Below are positions 6,743 to 15,315 of a stretch of 15,627 bases of DNA, in pieces. Under the pieces are notes generated by a model, which did no database searches, was not told where the DNA came from, and was given only the letters and a program-made list of their open reading frames with translations. The position numbers and the translations under genes were made by a program. The DNA comes from Alphaproteobacteria bacterium (GTDB taxonomy: Bacteria; Pseudomonadota; Alphaproteobacteria; Paracaedibacterales; CAITNM01): the NCBI GenBank assembly GCA_947499175.1, contig CANMNU010000019.1:1-15627 (forward strand). The letters run 5' to 3'. The first letter of the stretch is position 1; every line of letters starts with the position of its first letter.

Positions 6743-8611
6743 ATGTTAAGATTACTATTTCTAGTTATTATTTCATTATTTTTAAATTTGCATGCAGAAA
6801 AAAGCCACGCAATTGCTCGCTTTGGAGCGCCCAAATACCCAGCCGGTTTTGCTAATTTTTCCTACGTAAATGTTAATGCTCCTAAGGGGGGAACTTTGCG
6901 GTTAAGCGACATTGGCACTTTTGACACAGTAAACCCACACGCAATTAAAGGTACCAAAGCTTCTGGAGTCCTTGAGTTGTGCTTTAATCCATTAATGTGG
7001 CGCAACCTAGAAGAGCCATTCACCCTATATGGATTGGTTGCTGAAGCAGTTGAAATTTCAGCAGATAATAGTCAAGTGACCTTTTACCTTAACGCAAAAG
7101 CAAAATTTCATGATGGCATGCCAATTACTGCCAAAGATGTAAAATTTACTTATGAATACCTTGCTGAACAAGGTGCACCAGCTTTTAAACACTACTATAA
7201 AAAAATTGAAAAAATTGAAATCATTGATGATTTAACCGTAAAGCTTACTTTGAAAAAAGATAACGATGGCACTTACAATGCTGAGTTGCCAATGAATGTT
7301 TCTGGTATGCGACCGCTGCCAAAGCACATTTTAGAAGGAAAAGAATTATCCTCATTTAGCTTTGATATTTTTCCAGGATCCGGAGCTTACAAAATTGAAA
7401 AAATTGACCAAGGGCGCAGCATAACTTACGTTAAAATCCCTAATTATTGGGGAGAAAATCTAGGTATATGCAAGGGTATGAATAATTTTGAGCGAATTCG
7501 TGTAGATTATTATTCAACAACCCAGACCCAGTTCCAAGCCTTTACAGCTGGTGAGTTTGATGCCTACTTTGAAACAAATCCTAGTAATTGGGATGGTGGA
7601 TACGATTTTCCTGCAATGAAAGATGGCCGAGTAAAGCGTATTGATATGCAACATGAGCGCGCAGTTGCAGTACGGACACTTCTGTATAATATGAAGCGAC
7701 CAATCTTTGCAGATTGGCGTGTACGCAAAGCTTTGGCTTTAGCTTTCGATTTTGACACCCTTAATAAAATGGTTTTTTCAAATTCTATGCAACCTGCAGA
7801 TAGCCTGTTTGCTAACACCTATCTTGCTCACAAAGGTCCTGCTTCAGAAGTTGAAATTAAAGCACTTGAGCAGTACAAGAAAGATATTCCAGAAGAAATT
7901 TATGAAACCATGGTAAAAACAGGCTTTGTACCACTTCGCTCTAAAGGTGATGGTGATCAACGGGAAATTTTAGAAAAAGCTGGTCAATTATTAGACGCTG
8001 CTGGTTGGCCAATTGTAAAAGGCATGCGCCGCAATAGCGCAGGAGAAACTTTAAAAATTGAGTTGATGTATAAGGACGCAAAATTAGAAAAGATCATCTT
8101 ATCACTTAAAGAAAGCTTACGAAAACTTGGCGTTGACCTTGTAATGCGTATGATGGACATTTCACAATATGAAAATCGTGTTCTTGATCGTGATTTTGAT
8201 ATGATTATTCACACCTGGGCCAATGGCATGTCACCTGGAAATGAACAAATATTTTTCTTTTCTCAAAAATCTGCAGATATTACCGGTGGTACTAATTATA
8301 TGGGATTAAAAGACCCAATCGCTGAACAACTAGCGTTAATGGTTGGGGAAACTAAAACCCAAGAAGAATTAGCTGATCGTGTGCACACGCTTGATCGTTA
8401 CATCATCAACATGTATTACCAAATACCTATGTTTTATGATAACAAAAACCGCTTTGCTTATTGGGTTAATAAGTTAGCCTTTCCTGAAATTAACACTAAG
8501 GTTGGCTCAAACTTAATAGCCTATGGTTGGAAGCCTGAGAAGGCTGAAACCTCAACGCAATCATCTCCAAGTATTTTGGAACGTGCCAAGGCATTTTTGG
8601 GAATCAAATAA
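6743..8611 (+). CDS. Periplasmic peptide-binding protein, YejA-like (SBP family 5)
   Basis: A 622-aa exported solute-binding protein of the extracellular family 5 (oligopeptide/microcin C, YejA-like). The N-terminus is a signal peptide (MLRLLFLVIISLFLNLHA, cut near 18-23). The mature start, ARFGAPKYPAGFANFSYVN followed by NAPKGGTLRL and IGTFDTVNPHAIKG, is characteristic of the YejA branch. Further landmarks are KFHDGMPITAKDVKFTYE, near 125-140, and VRKALALAFDFDTLNKM about two thirds of the way in. In the family this protein delivers peptides to a YejBEF ABC permease, none of which is encoded in the window, so the partners must lie elsewhere or be absent. The gap to the upstream ABC-F gene is 62 nt and to trmL only 7 nt. 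The exact ligand is unknown. Confidence 0.88.
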   Translation: MLRLLFLVIISLFLNLHAEKSHAIARFGAPKYPAGFANFSYVNVNAPKGGTLRLSDIGTFDTVNPHAIKGTKASGVLELCFNPLMWRNLEEPFTLYGLVAEAVEISADNSQVTFYLNAKAKFHDGMPITAKDVKFTYEYLAEQGAPAFKHYYKKIEKIEIIDDLTVKLTLKKDNDGTYNAELPMNVSGMRPLPKHILEGKELSSFSFDIFPGSGAYKIEKIDQGRSITYVKIPNYWGENLGICKGMNNFERIRVDYYSTTQTQFQAFTAGEFDAYFETNPSNWDGGYDFPAMKDGRVKRIDMQHERAVAVRTLLYNMKRPIFADWRVRKALALAFDFDTLNKMVFSNSMQPADSLFANTYLAHKGPASEVEIKALEQYKKDIPEEIYETMVKTGFVPLRSKGDGDQREILEKAGQLLDAAGWPIVKGMRRNSAGETLKIELMYKDAKLEKIILSLKESLRKLGVDLVMRMMDISQYENRVLDRDFDMIIHTWANGMSPGNEQIFFFSQKSADITGGTNYMGLKDPIAEQLALMVGETKTQEELADRVHTLDRYIINMYYQIPMFYDNKNRFAYWVNKLAFPEINTKVGSNLIAYGWKPEKAETSTQSSPSILERAKAFLGIK

Positions 8612-8618
8612 ATAAAAA

Positions 8619-9089
8619 ATGCGACTAGCGTTATATCAACCAGAAATACCACAAAATGTTGGCACGCTAATACGATTAGGGGCGTGCCTAGGGGTTCCTA
8701 TTGATGTAATTGAACCAACAGGTTTTTTATGGAGCGATAAGCACCTTAAACGGGCAGGGCTAGATTATTTTGAAATGGCCAATGTAGAGCGTATTCAAGG
8801 TTGGCTAATCTACCAACAACGTCCACAGCGTATTGTGCTAATTGATACTAAGGCTGAAGTTACCCTGTGGGATTTTAAATTTATGCCAAACGATACTTTA
8901 ATGTTAGGTTGTGAAAGTTCTGGTGTTCCAGATTCTGTATTTGAAGCTATTCCCAATCGGGTAAAAATACCCATGCTTGCTAATCGCAGATCATTGAATA
9001 TGGCAATTGCTGGTGCTATGGTGCTCACAGAAGCTTTACGACAAACTTGCCATGCTCATTCCACCCACTTATGCTCAGCAATTACATAG
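8619..9089 (+). CDS. trmL: tRNA (cytidine/uridine(34)-2'-O)-methyltransferase TrmL
   Basis: TrmL (YibK) is a small SPOUT-fold methyltransferase that 2'-O-methylates the wobble nucleotide of tRNA-Leu isoacceptors using S-adenosylmethionine. The 156-aa product has PEIPQNVGTLIRLGACLG (8-25), the GCESSGVP loop (97-104) and the knot-forming C-terminus IPMLANRRSLNMAIAGAMVL (117-136) ending in TEALRQ at 142. The conserved fold ends there. The last 14 residues are a tail encoded by the region shared with hemF. ATG 8619 lies 7 nt after the binding-protein stop. The trmL-hemF pairing is common in alphaproteobacteria. Confidence 0.93.
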   Translation: MRLALYQPEIPQNVGTLIRLGACLGVPIDVIEPTGFLWSDKHLKRAGLDYFEMANVERIQGWLIYQQRPQRIVLIDTKAEVTLWDFKFMPNDTLMLGCESSGVPDSVFEAIPNRVKIPMLANRRSLNMAIAGAMVLTEALRQTCHAHSTHLCSAIT

Positions 9090-9912
9090 TTGGTTTTCAG
9101 ATTTGCAAAATCGTATTTGCCATGCCTTAGAAGTAATTGAAGAAGAATCACAAATTTTAGATATTTATCAAAATTGGCAATCTGGTAAATTTGAAAAACG
9201 CCACTGGGATTTTCAGCAAAATGGTGGCGGTCAAATGCGAATTCTAGAAAATGGACGAGTTTTTGAAAAAGCTGGGGTAAACGTTTCCTGTGTTTTGGGA
9301 GAATTTGCCAAAGAATTTGCAGCGCAAATCCCAGGAGCATCACAAGACCCTAGTTTTTGGGCTTGTGGTTTGTCTTTGGTGATTCATCCCCGCAACCCAT
9401 ATGTACCAATTGTGCACATGAATACTCGGCATATTATCACTACAAAATCATGGTTTGGTGGTGGTATTGATCTTACCCCGTGTGTTACCAATGATGCAGA
9501 TGCCGAATTTTTTCACCAAGAACTACAATCATGCTGTAATAGATTTAACCCTGATTATTATCCAAAGTTTAAAAAATGGTGCGATGAGTATTTCTATATT
9601 ACACATCGTAACGAAGCTCGAGGTATTGGCGGCATTTTCTACGACTATCATAATACTGATAATTTTGAAAATGACCATGCCTTTAACCAAGCAGTTGGCG
9701 AAACATTTTTAAAAACATATCCTGAAATTGTGCGCCGCAATATGGAAAAAATATGGAGCCAGCCAGAAATAGATACACAAATGAAGAAACGGGGTCGCTA
9801 TGTAGAGTTTAATTTAATTTACGACCGTGGTACTCAATTTGGTTTAAAAACAGGTGGCAATGCTGAAGCAATTTTAATGTCACTACCACCAACAGCTAGT
9901 TGGCCAGCTTAG
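9052..9912 (+). CDS. hemF: Oxygen-dependent coproporphyrinogen III oxidase
   Basis: HemF oxidatively decarboxylates coproporphyrinogen III to protoporphyrinogen IX with O2, a late step of heme synthesis. The 286-aa protein shows the family blocks: GGGQMRILENGRVFEKAGVN (58-77), HMNTRH (122-127), WFGGGIDLTP (134-143), HRNEARGIGGIFYD (185-198) and GRYVEFNLIYDRGT (248-261). It ends soon after GGNAEAILMSLPP, a short C-terminus like that of other alphaproteobacterial HemF. I chose ATG 9052, which overlaps trmL by 38 bp; an upstream in-frame TTG at 9007 would add 15 residues that do not look like HemF. It is convergent with lpxD, with only 8 nt between stops and no terminator visible. Confidence 0.95.
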   Translation: MLIPPTYAQQLHSWFSDLQNRICHALEVIEEESQILDIYQNWQSGKFEKRHWDFQQNGGGQMRILENGRVFEKAGVNVSCVLGEFAKEFAAQIPGASQDPSFWACGLSLVIHPRNPYVPIVHMNTRHIITTKSWFGGGIDLTPCVTNDADAEFFHQELQSCCNRFNPDYYPKFKKWCDEYFYITHRNEARGIGGIFYDYHNTDNFENDHAFNQAVGETFLKTYPEIVRRNMEKIWSQPEIDTQMKKRGRYVEFNLIYDRGTQFGLKTGGNAEAILMSLPPTASWPA

Positions 9913-9920
9913 AAAATTTG

Positions 9921-10913
9921 TTATTTCTTTGTTAGTTTCCCAATAGCAATTGTCTGCCTGTGCCATTCGCGTACAGGAATTGCAGGTGAGCCGGCAATTG
10001 TTTCACCTGCACTAACATCACGCATTAAACCACTTTGAGCTGCAATTTTAACGCCGTCACCAATGTTTAAGTGACCAGCAATACCAACCTGCCCTGCAGC
10101 AATTACAAATTTACCTAGCTTAGTGCTGCCAGCAATGCCAACCTGTGCAACAATTACACATCCGTCACCCAGCTCTACATTGTGGGCAATTTGTACTAAA
10201 TTATCAACTCGGCAGAAATTACCAATAATTGTGTCATGCTGACTACCGCGGTCAATTGTTGCATTTGCTCCAATCTGTACATCATGGCCAATACGCACAC
10301 AACCAATCTGTGGTATGTCAAAATGTCCGCGTTCATCCATATGAAAACCAAAACCTGGCTGACCAATTCGTGCCCCTGGCTTTACATAAAGCCTATCACC
10401 AGCAATACAATTGGTAATTGTTACGCCATATTCTAATAAACTATTTTTGCCAATTTCGGTATATTCACCAACTGTACAATGGCTGCGAATTATTGTATTT
10501 TCGCCAATCTTAGCGTGCGCTGCTATTACTGCAAATGGCTCAATTTGGCAATTTTTACCTATTATAGCTGTGGGGTGAATACTTGCTAAATTTGAAATCT
10601 CACCCGTTAACTTTGGTAATGGGTAAAAATACAAAGCTGCTTGGCCAAAAGCTCGGTATGGCGTAGATGAAAATAATCCAACAACACCTTCAGGTAATAA
10701 TTTCCTATCTTCTTCTTTAAGAATACAAAAACCCTGCTTAGCACTAGTTAGTGAACCTTTGTACTTAGGATTGTGGTAGCAAGCAATTGAATGTTTAGGC
10801 AAGTTATCTAGTGGGCCAACGTCATCAACCAATATGTCAGAAACGCTACAGCTAGCTCCTATTAATTTTGCTAATTCATCCACATTAATTGCCGGAGATT
10901 TTTTAAAAAACAT
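9921..10913 (-). CDS. lpxD: UDP-3-O-(3-hydroxyacyl)glucosamine N-acyltransferase
   Basis: LpxD adds the second 3-hydroxyacyl chain, from acyl-ACP, to UDP-3-O-acylglucosamine in lipid A synthesis. The 330-aa product has the N-terminal uridine-binding domain (including IACYHNPKY, 43-51). A left-handed beta-helix of hexapeptide repeats follows from about 110 to 300 (for example IGKNCQIEPFAVIAAHAKIG and IGHDVQIGANATIDRGS). His244 in IAHNVELG matches the catalytic His239 of E. coli, and His281 matches the second conserved His. The C-terminal helix (REWHRQTIAIGKL) is present. ATG 10913 lies 2 nt after the ompH stop. In most alphaproteobacteria fabZ and lpxA follow, but here the cluster ends against convergent hemF. 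Confidence 0.96.
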   Translation of the reverse strand: MFFKKSPAINVDELAKLIGASCSVSDILVDDVGPLDNLPKHSIACYHNPKYKGSLTSAKQGFCILKEEDRKLLPEGVVGLFSSTPYRAFGQAALYFYPLPKLTGEISNLASIHPTAIIGKNCQIEPFAVIAAHAKIGENTIIRSHCTVGEYTEIGKNSLLEYGVTITNCIAGDRLYVKPGARIGQPGFGFHMDERGHFDIPQIGCVRIGHDVQIGANATIDRGSQHDTIIGNFCRVDNLVQIAHNVELGDGCVIVAQVGIAGSTKLGKFVIAAGQVGIAGHLNIGDGVKIAAQSGLMRDVSAGETIAGSPAIPVREWHRQTIAIGKLTKK

Positions 10914-10915
10914 AA

Positions 10916-11500
10916 TTATTTACCTATTTTTTGAATATCAGGGATGCTTTCATTTAGCTGAGCAATAATGGCGTCAGTATGGTTTAGCTGATCATCAGCT
11001 ACCAGTGCTACCAGCTGTTTGTCAGTCGATGTATTAAGAAATAAATCTATTTGATGTTCTTTGTGATATTGGTGAATAATTTCAGCAAGCTTTGCTTCAA
11101 TTTCCATATGGATTTTCCCAAACTTCTGATTCAAAGCATCACGCTCATGCTGAAATTCTTGATCAATCTCAGCTACTTTTTTGTCTAATGCTTCTTTGCG
11201 TTTGGCCAAATTTTCTGATTTAACATTTTTCTTTTGCTGCATAACTTGAAATTCTCCGTATTCTTTACGCAGTTCTTTTTCAAGTGTTTGAATTCTTTCT
11301 TGTGCCTTGGTATTGGCTTCATTTACCAGTTTTGTTAACTGCTGAAATGGTTGGGCTTGTTCACGCACGCGTTCCATACTAATTAGCCCAATTGTAAGCC
11401 CTGTAGTTTTGTAATGAGGTTTTAGTAAAAAATAAGCAGCCGTAATACCTACAGCTGCTAATATAATATGAAAAACGTATGGAAAAAAACGTTTAAACAT
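10916..11500 (-). CDS. skp: OmpH/Skp-family periplasmic chaperone
   Basis: This 194-aa protein is placed in the OmpH/Skp family by its architecture and position. An N-terminal hydrophobic segment (residues 7-26) is followed by the short IGLISMERV strand and a long charged coiled coil (about 60-150, rich in E, K and Q). A beta-forming C-terminus follows (EHQIDLFLNTST to LVALVADD). Skp trimers hold unfolded outer-membrane proteins in the periplasm and hand them to BamA, encoded immediately upstream. ATG 11500 sits 4 nt after the bamA stop and starts the hydrophobic segment. An in-frame ATG at 11551 would overlap bamA and add 17 residues. With charged residues following the hydrophobic stretch and no clear cleavage site, it may remain membrane-anchored rather than soluble. 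Confidence 0.85.
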   Translation of the reverse strand: MFKRFFPYVFHIILAAVGITAAYFLLKPHYKTTGLTIGLISMERVREQAQPFQQLTKLVNEANTKAQERIQTLEKELRKEYGEFQVMQQKKNVKSENLAKRKEALDKKVAEIDQEFQHERDALNQKFGKIHMEIEAKLAEIIHQYHKEHQIDLFLNTSTDKQLVALVADDQLNHTDAIIAQLNESIPDIQKIGK

Positions 11501-11504
11501 TGAC

Positions 11505-13748
11505 TTAGAACATATTGCTAAATTGCAACTGAACAGAGCGCTTTTCGTCATATTTTTGATACATATAAGGTATTGCGTAGGTTAGACCAATAGGTCCAAA
11601 TGGTGATGCCCACAATACACCAACACCCGCCGCGGCACGTACTTTTGTATCAACTTGAGAATTACTATCTTTTTGGCCTGGCTCCCAGAGACATCCCCAA
11701 TCATTAAAGATATTAGCACTAATTTTCCAATCATCTGGTAATCCTGATGGAAACTTAAGCTCCACACTAGCACGCCACATTCTAGTACCATTTAATGGAT
11801 CTTTCGTAACTTGATCACGAGGACCAATACCTTGGAAATCAAAACCACGTAAGTTAGTGTAACCCATTGAAAAGCTATCAACGATACGAATCTTTTTTCC
11901 GATTTTTTGCATAACACCAGTTTCGGCTAATCCCTTTAGGACGAAATCTTCGCTAAATATTGGGTAGTAGCCTTTTATTCCCCAAACATGTTGCAAATAT
12001 TTAACTGTACCACCAACACCAGCAAAACCAGTTTGATAGCTTAAATCATAACCTTTTGTTGGATTCGCTCGACTATCTAGCTTACCAAAGTGGGTTGTTT
12101 GGCTTATTTCTGATAATGTGGCACTTTTACTTTGAGCCTTCATAATTGCAGATGCATCATTATTAATCCCGGTAATACGCTCTGCCCTAATACTGTAACC
12201 AATATTTTGCCACCACATATCACTCAAGCTATAAGCTAATCCAAACTCAGAGCCTAATACGTTGTTTTTGTGAGACCTTGAGTACTTATCTTGCTTAGCT
12301 GAAACAGTTACAGATCCTAATAAATCACGATCTAAAAATGCTGGATCATCAATTCCTACATCACAGCCAATGCTTTTTTTAGAAACCATCGCGCCACCAC
12401 GTACAGTTTGACCGCTACCACGGAAGTTACGCTCTTTAGCCGTAAATGAAGTAAACACACCATCCAAAGTTGAATAGCCTACACCAAAATTTAATTCTCC
12501 AGTCTTCTGTTCTTCAAGATCAACATTCAATTTTGCTTTATCAATTGCTGAACCTTCTTCTGGTTGAACATGGACTTCTTTAAAATATCCCAAATCTTTT
12601 AAAGCTCTCTCTGCATCTTTAATTTTTTTACTGTTGTAAGCATCTCCTTCATGAATTCTAATTTCACGACGAATCACGTGATCACGAGTACGGTCATTAC
12701 CCTTTATATCAATAGTTTCAATATAAACCCTGGGACCTTCCTTGATATTAAACACAACGTCAGCAGTTCCTGTTTCACTATTTTTACTAACCTCTGGCTC
12801 AATATTAATAAATGCATATCCCATGGTACCAAGAGTTTCAGTAAGCGCTTTAATTGATTTATCAATTACCGCACCGCTGTAGTTTTCACTTTTTTCAATC
12901 AGTATGCATGCTTTAAGCTTTTCAATATCAATAGATTTAATTGCTGAAACAATTTTCACATCACCAAATTGATATTTTCTTCCCTCATCAATGGTAAAGG
13001 TTAAAAAGTAAGCAGTTTTATCAGGGCTAAGCTCTGCAATTGCTGAAACTATCCTCATATCAGGAAAGCCGTGATCATTGTAAAATCTTTTAATTTCTTG
13101 CTGATCGTTAAGAAAACGATCAGGATCATACAAATCATCATTCACAAAGAAACGATACCAACGCCATATCTTGCTTTGCAAAACTTTTTCTAAACGTGAA
13201 CCTTGAAAGCTCTTGTTCCCAAGAAAATTTACCTTGCGAATAAAAGTAGTTGGTCCTTCTTCAATTTCAAAAACCAAGTCAATACGGTTTTCAGACAAAC
13301 GAATAATTTTTGGATCAACCTTAGCACTGAATCGCCCAAGACGACGATAAATTTCTAAAATGCGCTGCTGTGCCGCCTGAATTTTTGCATATGACAAAAC
13401 TTCCCGAGGGCGCAGCTGAATTTCTTTTTTAAAATCTGCATCTTTAATTTTGTCATTGCCCTCATAGGCAATTTTATTAATAATTGGATTTTCTTCAACT
13501 TGAATAACTACAGCTGAACCTTCACGGTGTACTTTGACATCATGAAAATAACCCGTATCAAACAATGTTTTTAAACACTGGTCAAGTTTATCAACATCAA
13601 CCGTATCACCAACTTTTACAGGAAGGTAAGAAAGAATAGTTTGATTTTCAATGCGGTTGTTTCCGCTAACATTTATTTGAGAAATTTTTTGTCCCTCACC
13701 ATAAGCGAGACTTAAAGATAACAAAATAGTACATAAAAATTTTATCAT
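11505..13748 (-). CDS. bamA: Outer membrane protein assembly factor BamA
   Basis: BamA is the Omp85 core of the BAM complex, which folds beta-barrel proteins into the outer membrane. The 747-aa product begins with a signal peptide (MIKFLCTILLSLSLAYG). Five POTRA domains follow at roughly 22-91, 92-166, 169-260, 261-339 and 340-412; the fifth starts VYIETIDIKGNDRTRDHVI. A 16-strand barrel occupies the rest. The Omp85 signature appears as NLRGFDFQGIGPRD, with LRGF at 633-636, and the chain ends in a C-terminal Phe (QLQFSNMF). ATG 13748 was chosen because it overlaps the rseP stop as ATGA and starts exactly at the signal peptide; ATG 13760 is in frame four codons upstream. The order rseP-bamA-skp-lpxD is classical. 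Confidence 0.95.
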   Translation of the reverse strand: MIKFLCTILLSLSLAYGEGQKISQINVSGNNRIENQTILSYLPVKVGDTVDVDKLDQCLKTLFDTGYFHDVKVHREGSAVVIQVEENPIINKIAYEGNDKIKDADFKKEIQLRPREVLSYAKIQAAQQRILEIYRRLGRFSAKVDPKIIRLSENRIDLVFEIEEGPTTFIRKVNFLGNKSFQGSRLEKVLQSKIWRWYRFFVNDDLYDPDRFLNDQQEIKRFYNDHGFPDMRIVSAIAELSPDKTAYFLTFTIDEGRKYQFGDVKIVSAIKSIDIEKLKACILIEKSENYSGAVIDKSIKALTETLGTMGYAFINIEPEVSKNSETGTADVVFNIKEGPRVYIETIDIKGNDRTRDHVIRREIRIHEGDAYNSKKIKDAERALKDLGYFKEVHVQPEEGSAIDKAKLNVDLEEQKTGELNFGVGYSTLDGVFTSFTAKERNFRGSGQTVRGGAMVSKKSIGCDVGIDDPAFLDRDLLGSVTVSAKQDKYSRSHKNNVLGSEFGLAYSLSDMWWQNIGYSIRAERITGINNDASAIMKAQSKSATLSEISQTTHFGKLDSRANPTKGYDLSYQTGFAGVGGTVKYLQHVWGIKGYYPIFSEDFVLKGLAETGVMQKIGKKIRIVDSFSMGYTNLRGFDFQGIGPRDQVTKDPLNGTRMWRASVELKFPSGLPDDWKISANIFNDWGCLWEPGQKDSNSQVDTKVRAAAGVGVLWASPFGPIGLTYAIPYMYQKYDEKRSVQLQFSNMF

Positions 13749-14845
13749 AAGGGTAACCATCCATGAATTGTTTGAAACACTTGATAACGCATTAAGTCAT
13801 TCCAGGTTGAATACAGCATTAAGCACGCAACCATAGCAAAGCCTGATCCAAAAATAACTTTTTGAACTTTTTCAGGAATTGGGCGACGAATCACCCATTC
13901 AATTGCTGTCATTAATATTTGCCCACCATCTAGCACAGGAATTGGAAATAAATTTAGCACTCCCAAATTTATCGACATTAAAATCATAAACCATACCATA
14001 CTCGCCAAACCAATTTTAGCGCTTTGAGATGCCATGTCACCAATTGCAAGTATACCACCAAGCTCATTACCTTTACGTTTGCCAGTAACTAATTCAGATA
14101 TACCAATAACTATTGATTTACACATAGACCAAAAAGTTAAAAAAGATTCTTGCGCAGCCGCATGAATTGGCATTTTTTCATATTCTGTAGATTGAATTGG
14201 TTTAATTCCCAAAACGTTAGCAGTAAGCGGAATTTTTAAATCAATTTGTTGCTTGTCACGTTCTACTTTCACCATAAGTTCATTGTACTTGCCACCACGA
14301 ACAAACGGTAATATTTCCTCAAATTTATGAATAGCCTCATTGTTAATACTAATAATTCTATCATTTTCCTTTAACCCGTGCTTAGCACCAATGCCTAATG
14401 GATCAACAAAACCAACAACTGGTGGAATCAATGGCTTGCCATAAATTGCAAACAACGCAATCATTCCCACAATTGCAAATACAAAGTTTGCTAAAGGTCC
14501 TCCAGCTGCAATTTGGATGCGTTGCCATGGAGTTTTTGCATGTAAGGTTTGGCTTTTTTCCGCATCGCTTAATTTGTTGATAATGCTAGCATCAGCTGTG
14601 GCACTTGTAGCATCGGCATCACCCAACATTTTCACGTAACCACCCAAAGGAATTAAGCGAAACGCCCAACGTGTACCATGTTTATCAGTAAAACCAAATA
14701 ATTCAGGACCAAAACCAATAGCAAAGTCCTCTACTTTAACATTGTTCCTTCTTGCAAACCAAAAATGGCCCCATTCGTGCACAAAAACAATTACTGATAA
14801 TAAAATAATGAAAGGTAATAAATTTTCTAAGACCCAAGTGAACAA
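13745..14845 (-). CDS. rseP: Site-2 intramembrane metalloprotease RseP
   Basis: RseP cleaves membrane-embedded substrates such as anti-sigma factors and remnant signal peptides. The 366-aa protein has the zinc motif HEWGH (23-27) in its first membrane helix, the GFGPELFGF and RLIPLGGYVKM segments, and a membrane helix near 115-135. A PDZ domain follows (about 140-220, including GLKENDRIISINNEAI), and the second active-site motif LFPIPVLDGG (299-308) supplies the Asp306 ligand. The start is TTG at 14845: a GGGAG ribosome-binding site lies 6 nt before it, the zinc motif leaves no room for a later start, and a stop follows closely upstream in frame. Its stop overlaps bamA by ATGA. Upstream, where cdsA and dxr often lie in alphaproteobacteria, are the divergent ribosomal protein genes. 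Confidence 0.94.
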   Translation of the reverse strand: MFTWVLENLLPFIILLSVIVFVHEWGHFWFARRNNVKVEDFAIGFGPELFGFTDKHGTRWAFRLIPLGGYVKMLGDADATSATADASIINKLSDAEKSQTLHAKTPWQRIQIAAGGPLANFVFAIVGMIALFAIYGKPLIPPVVGFVDPLGIGAKHGLKENDRIISINNEAIHKFEEILPFVRGGKYNELMVKVERDKQQIDLKIPLTANVLGIKPIQSTEYEKMPIHAAAQESFLTFWSMCKSIVIGISELVTGKRKGNELGGILAIGDMASQSAKIGLASMVWFMILMSINLGVLNLFPIPVLDGGQILMTAIEWVIRRPIPEKVQKVIFGSGFAMVACLMLYSTWNDLMRYQVFQTIHGWLPL

Positions 14846-14993
14846 TGAAGGCTCCCGCTAATAAACATCTAGACACTATATATTGTTACGGCATCTGGGC
14901 CCGAAACAAAAGAGGGTTTTTTAATCAATCTTTAATTACTGTTAATTTTTCTTAGACTGTGTGGCGAAATTTCGTAAAGTATCTCAATATCAA

Positions 14994-15022
14994 TTGATTT
15001 TTTTGTAAAAATACTCTACAAA
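14994..15022 (+). promoter_or_regulatory. Candidate sigma70 promoter for rpmI-rplT
   Basis: TTGATT (14994-14999) and TACAAA (15017-15022) are spaced by 17 nt, each matching four of six consensus positions. Transcription would start near 15029, just before the stem-loop in the rpmI leader. In such AT-rich DNA partial matches are common, so this is only the best candidate in the gap. Confidence 0.35.
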
Positions 15023-15036
15023 TAGCAAAGCAGCGT

Positions 15037-15071
15037 GGCAAGGACTAACTATTTTGTCCGGGCATGCCTTG
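15037..15071 (+). promoter_or_regulatory. Stem-loop in the rpmI leader
   Basis: The rpmI leader can fold in two overlapping ways. GGAC (15042-15045) pairs with GTCC (15056-15059), extended by GGCA (15037-15040) with TGCC (15065-15068); alternatively CAAGG (15039-15043) pairs with CCTTG (15067-15071). Leaders of rpmI-rplT operons in other bacteria bind L20 for autoregulation, but this fold is not one I can match to a known L20 leader. A regulatory role is inference from position and structure. Confidence 0.3.
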
Positions 15072-15108
15072 TGACTGCGAATTTAATTTTTTTATAAAGA
15101 GAGATAAA

Positions 15109-15306
15109 ATGCCCAAGTTAAAAACAAAAAGCAGCGTTAAGAAACGCTTTCGCCTTACCGGAACCGGTAAAGTGAAGATGACTCCTGCAGGTAAACGCCA
15201 TGGAATGCGTAAACGTTCTAATAAGTTCTTGCGTAATGCACGTGGCATGAAAATATGCGCAACACCTGAAATTAAACGCATTCGCACATTTTATTTACAT
15301 GTATAG
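15109..15306 (+). CDS. rpmI: 50S ribosomal protein L35
   Basis: L35 is a small basic protein of the large ribosomal subunit. The 65-aa product has the standard length and start, MPKLKTKSSVKKRFRLTGTGKVK, interrupted by no anomalies, and the conserved KRHGMRKRSNKFLRNARG centre. ATG 15109 has a purine-rich AAAGAGAGA ribosome-binding site a few bases upstream, and longer in-frame starts would not resemble L35. rplT follows after 9 nt. No infC lies directly upstream, although infC-rpmI-rplT is the usual bacterial order. Confidence 0.96.
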   Translation: MPKLKTKSSVKKRFRLTGTGKVKMTPAGKRHGMRKRSNKFLRNARGMKICATPEIKRIRTFYLHV

Positions 15307-15315
15307 GGAGTAATC

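Noticed and set aside
9007..9051. TTG 9007 as the hemF start
   Set aside because: The 15 extra residues read from the trmL coding region and do not look like HemF; ATG 9052 gives a normal N-terminus.
14900..14922. Rho-independent terminator (CCC...GGGTTTTTT)
   Set aside because: The stem has only three pairs, and no + strand gene lies upstream to be terminated.
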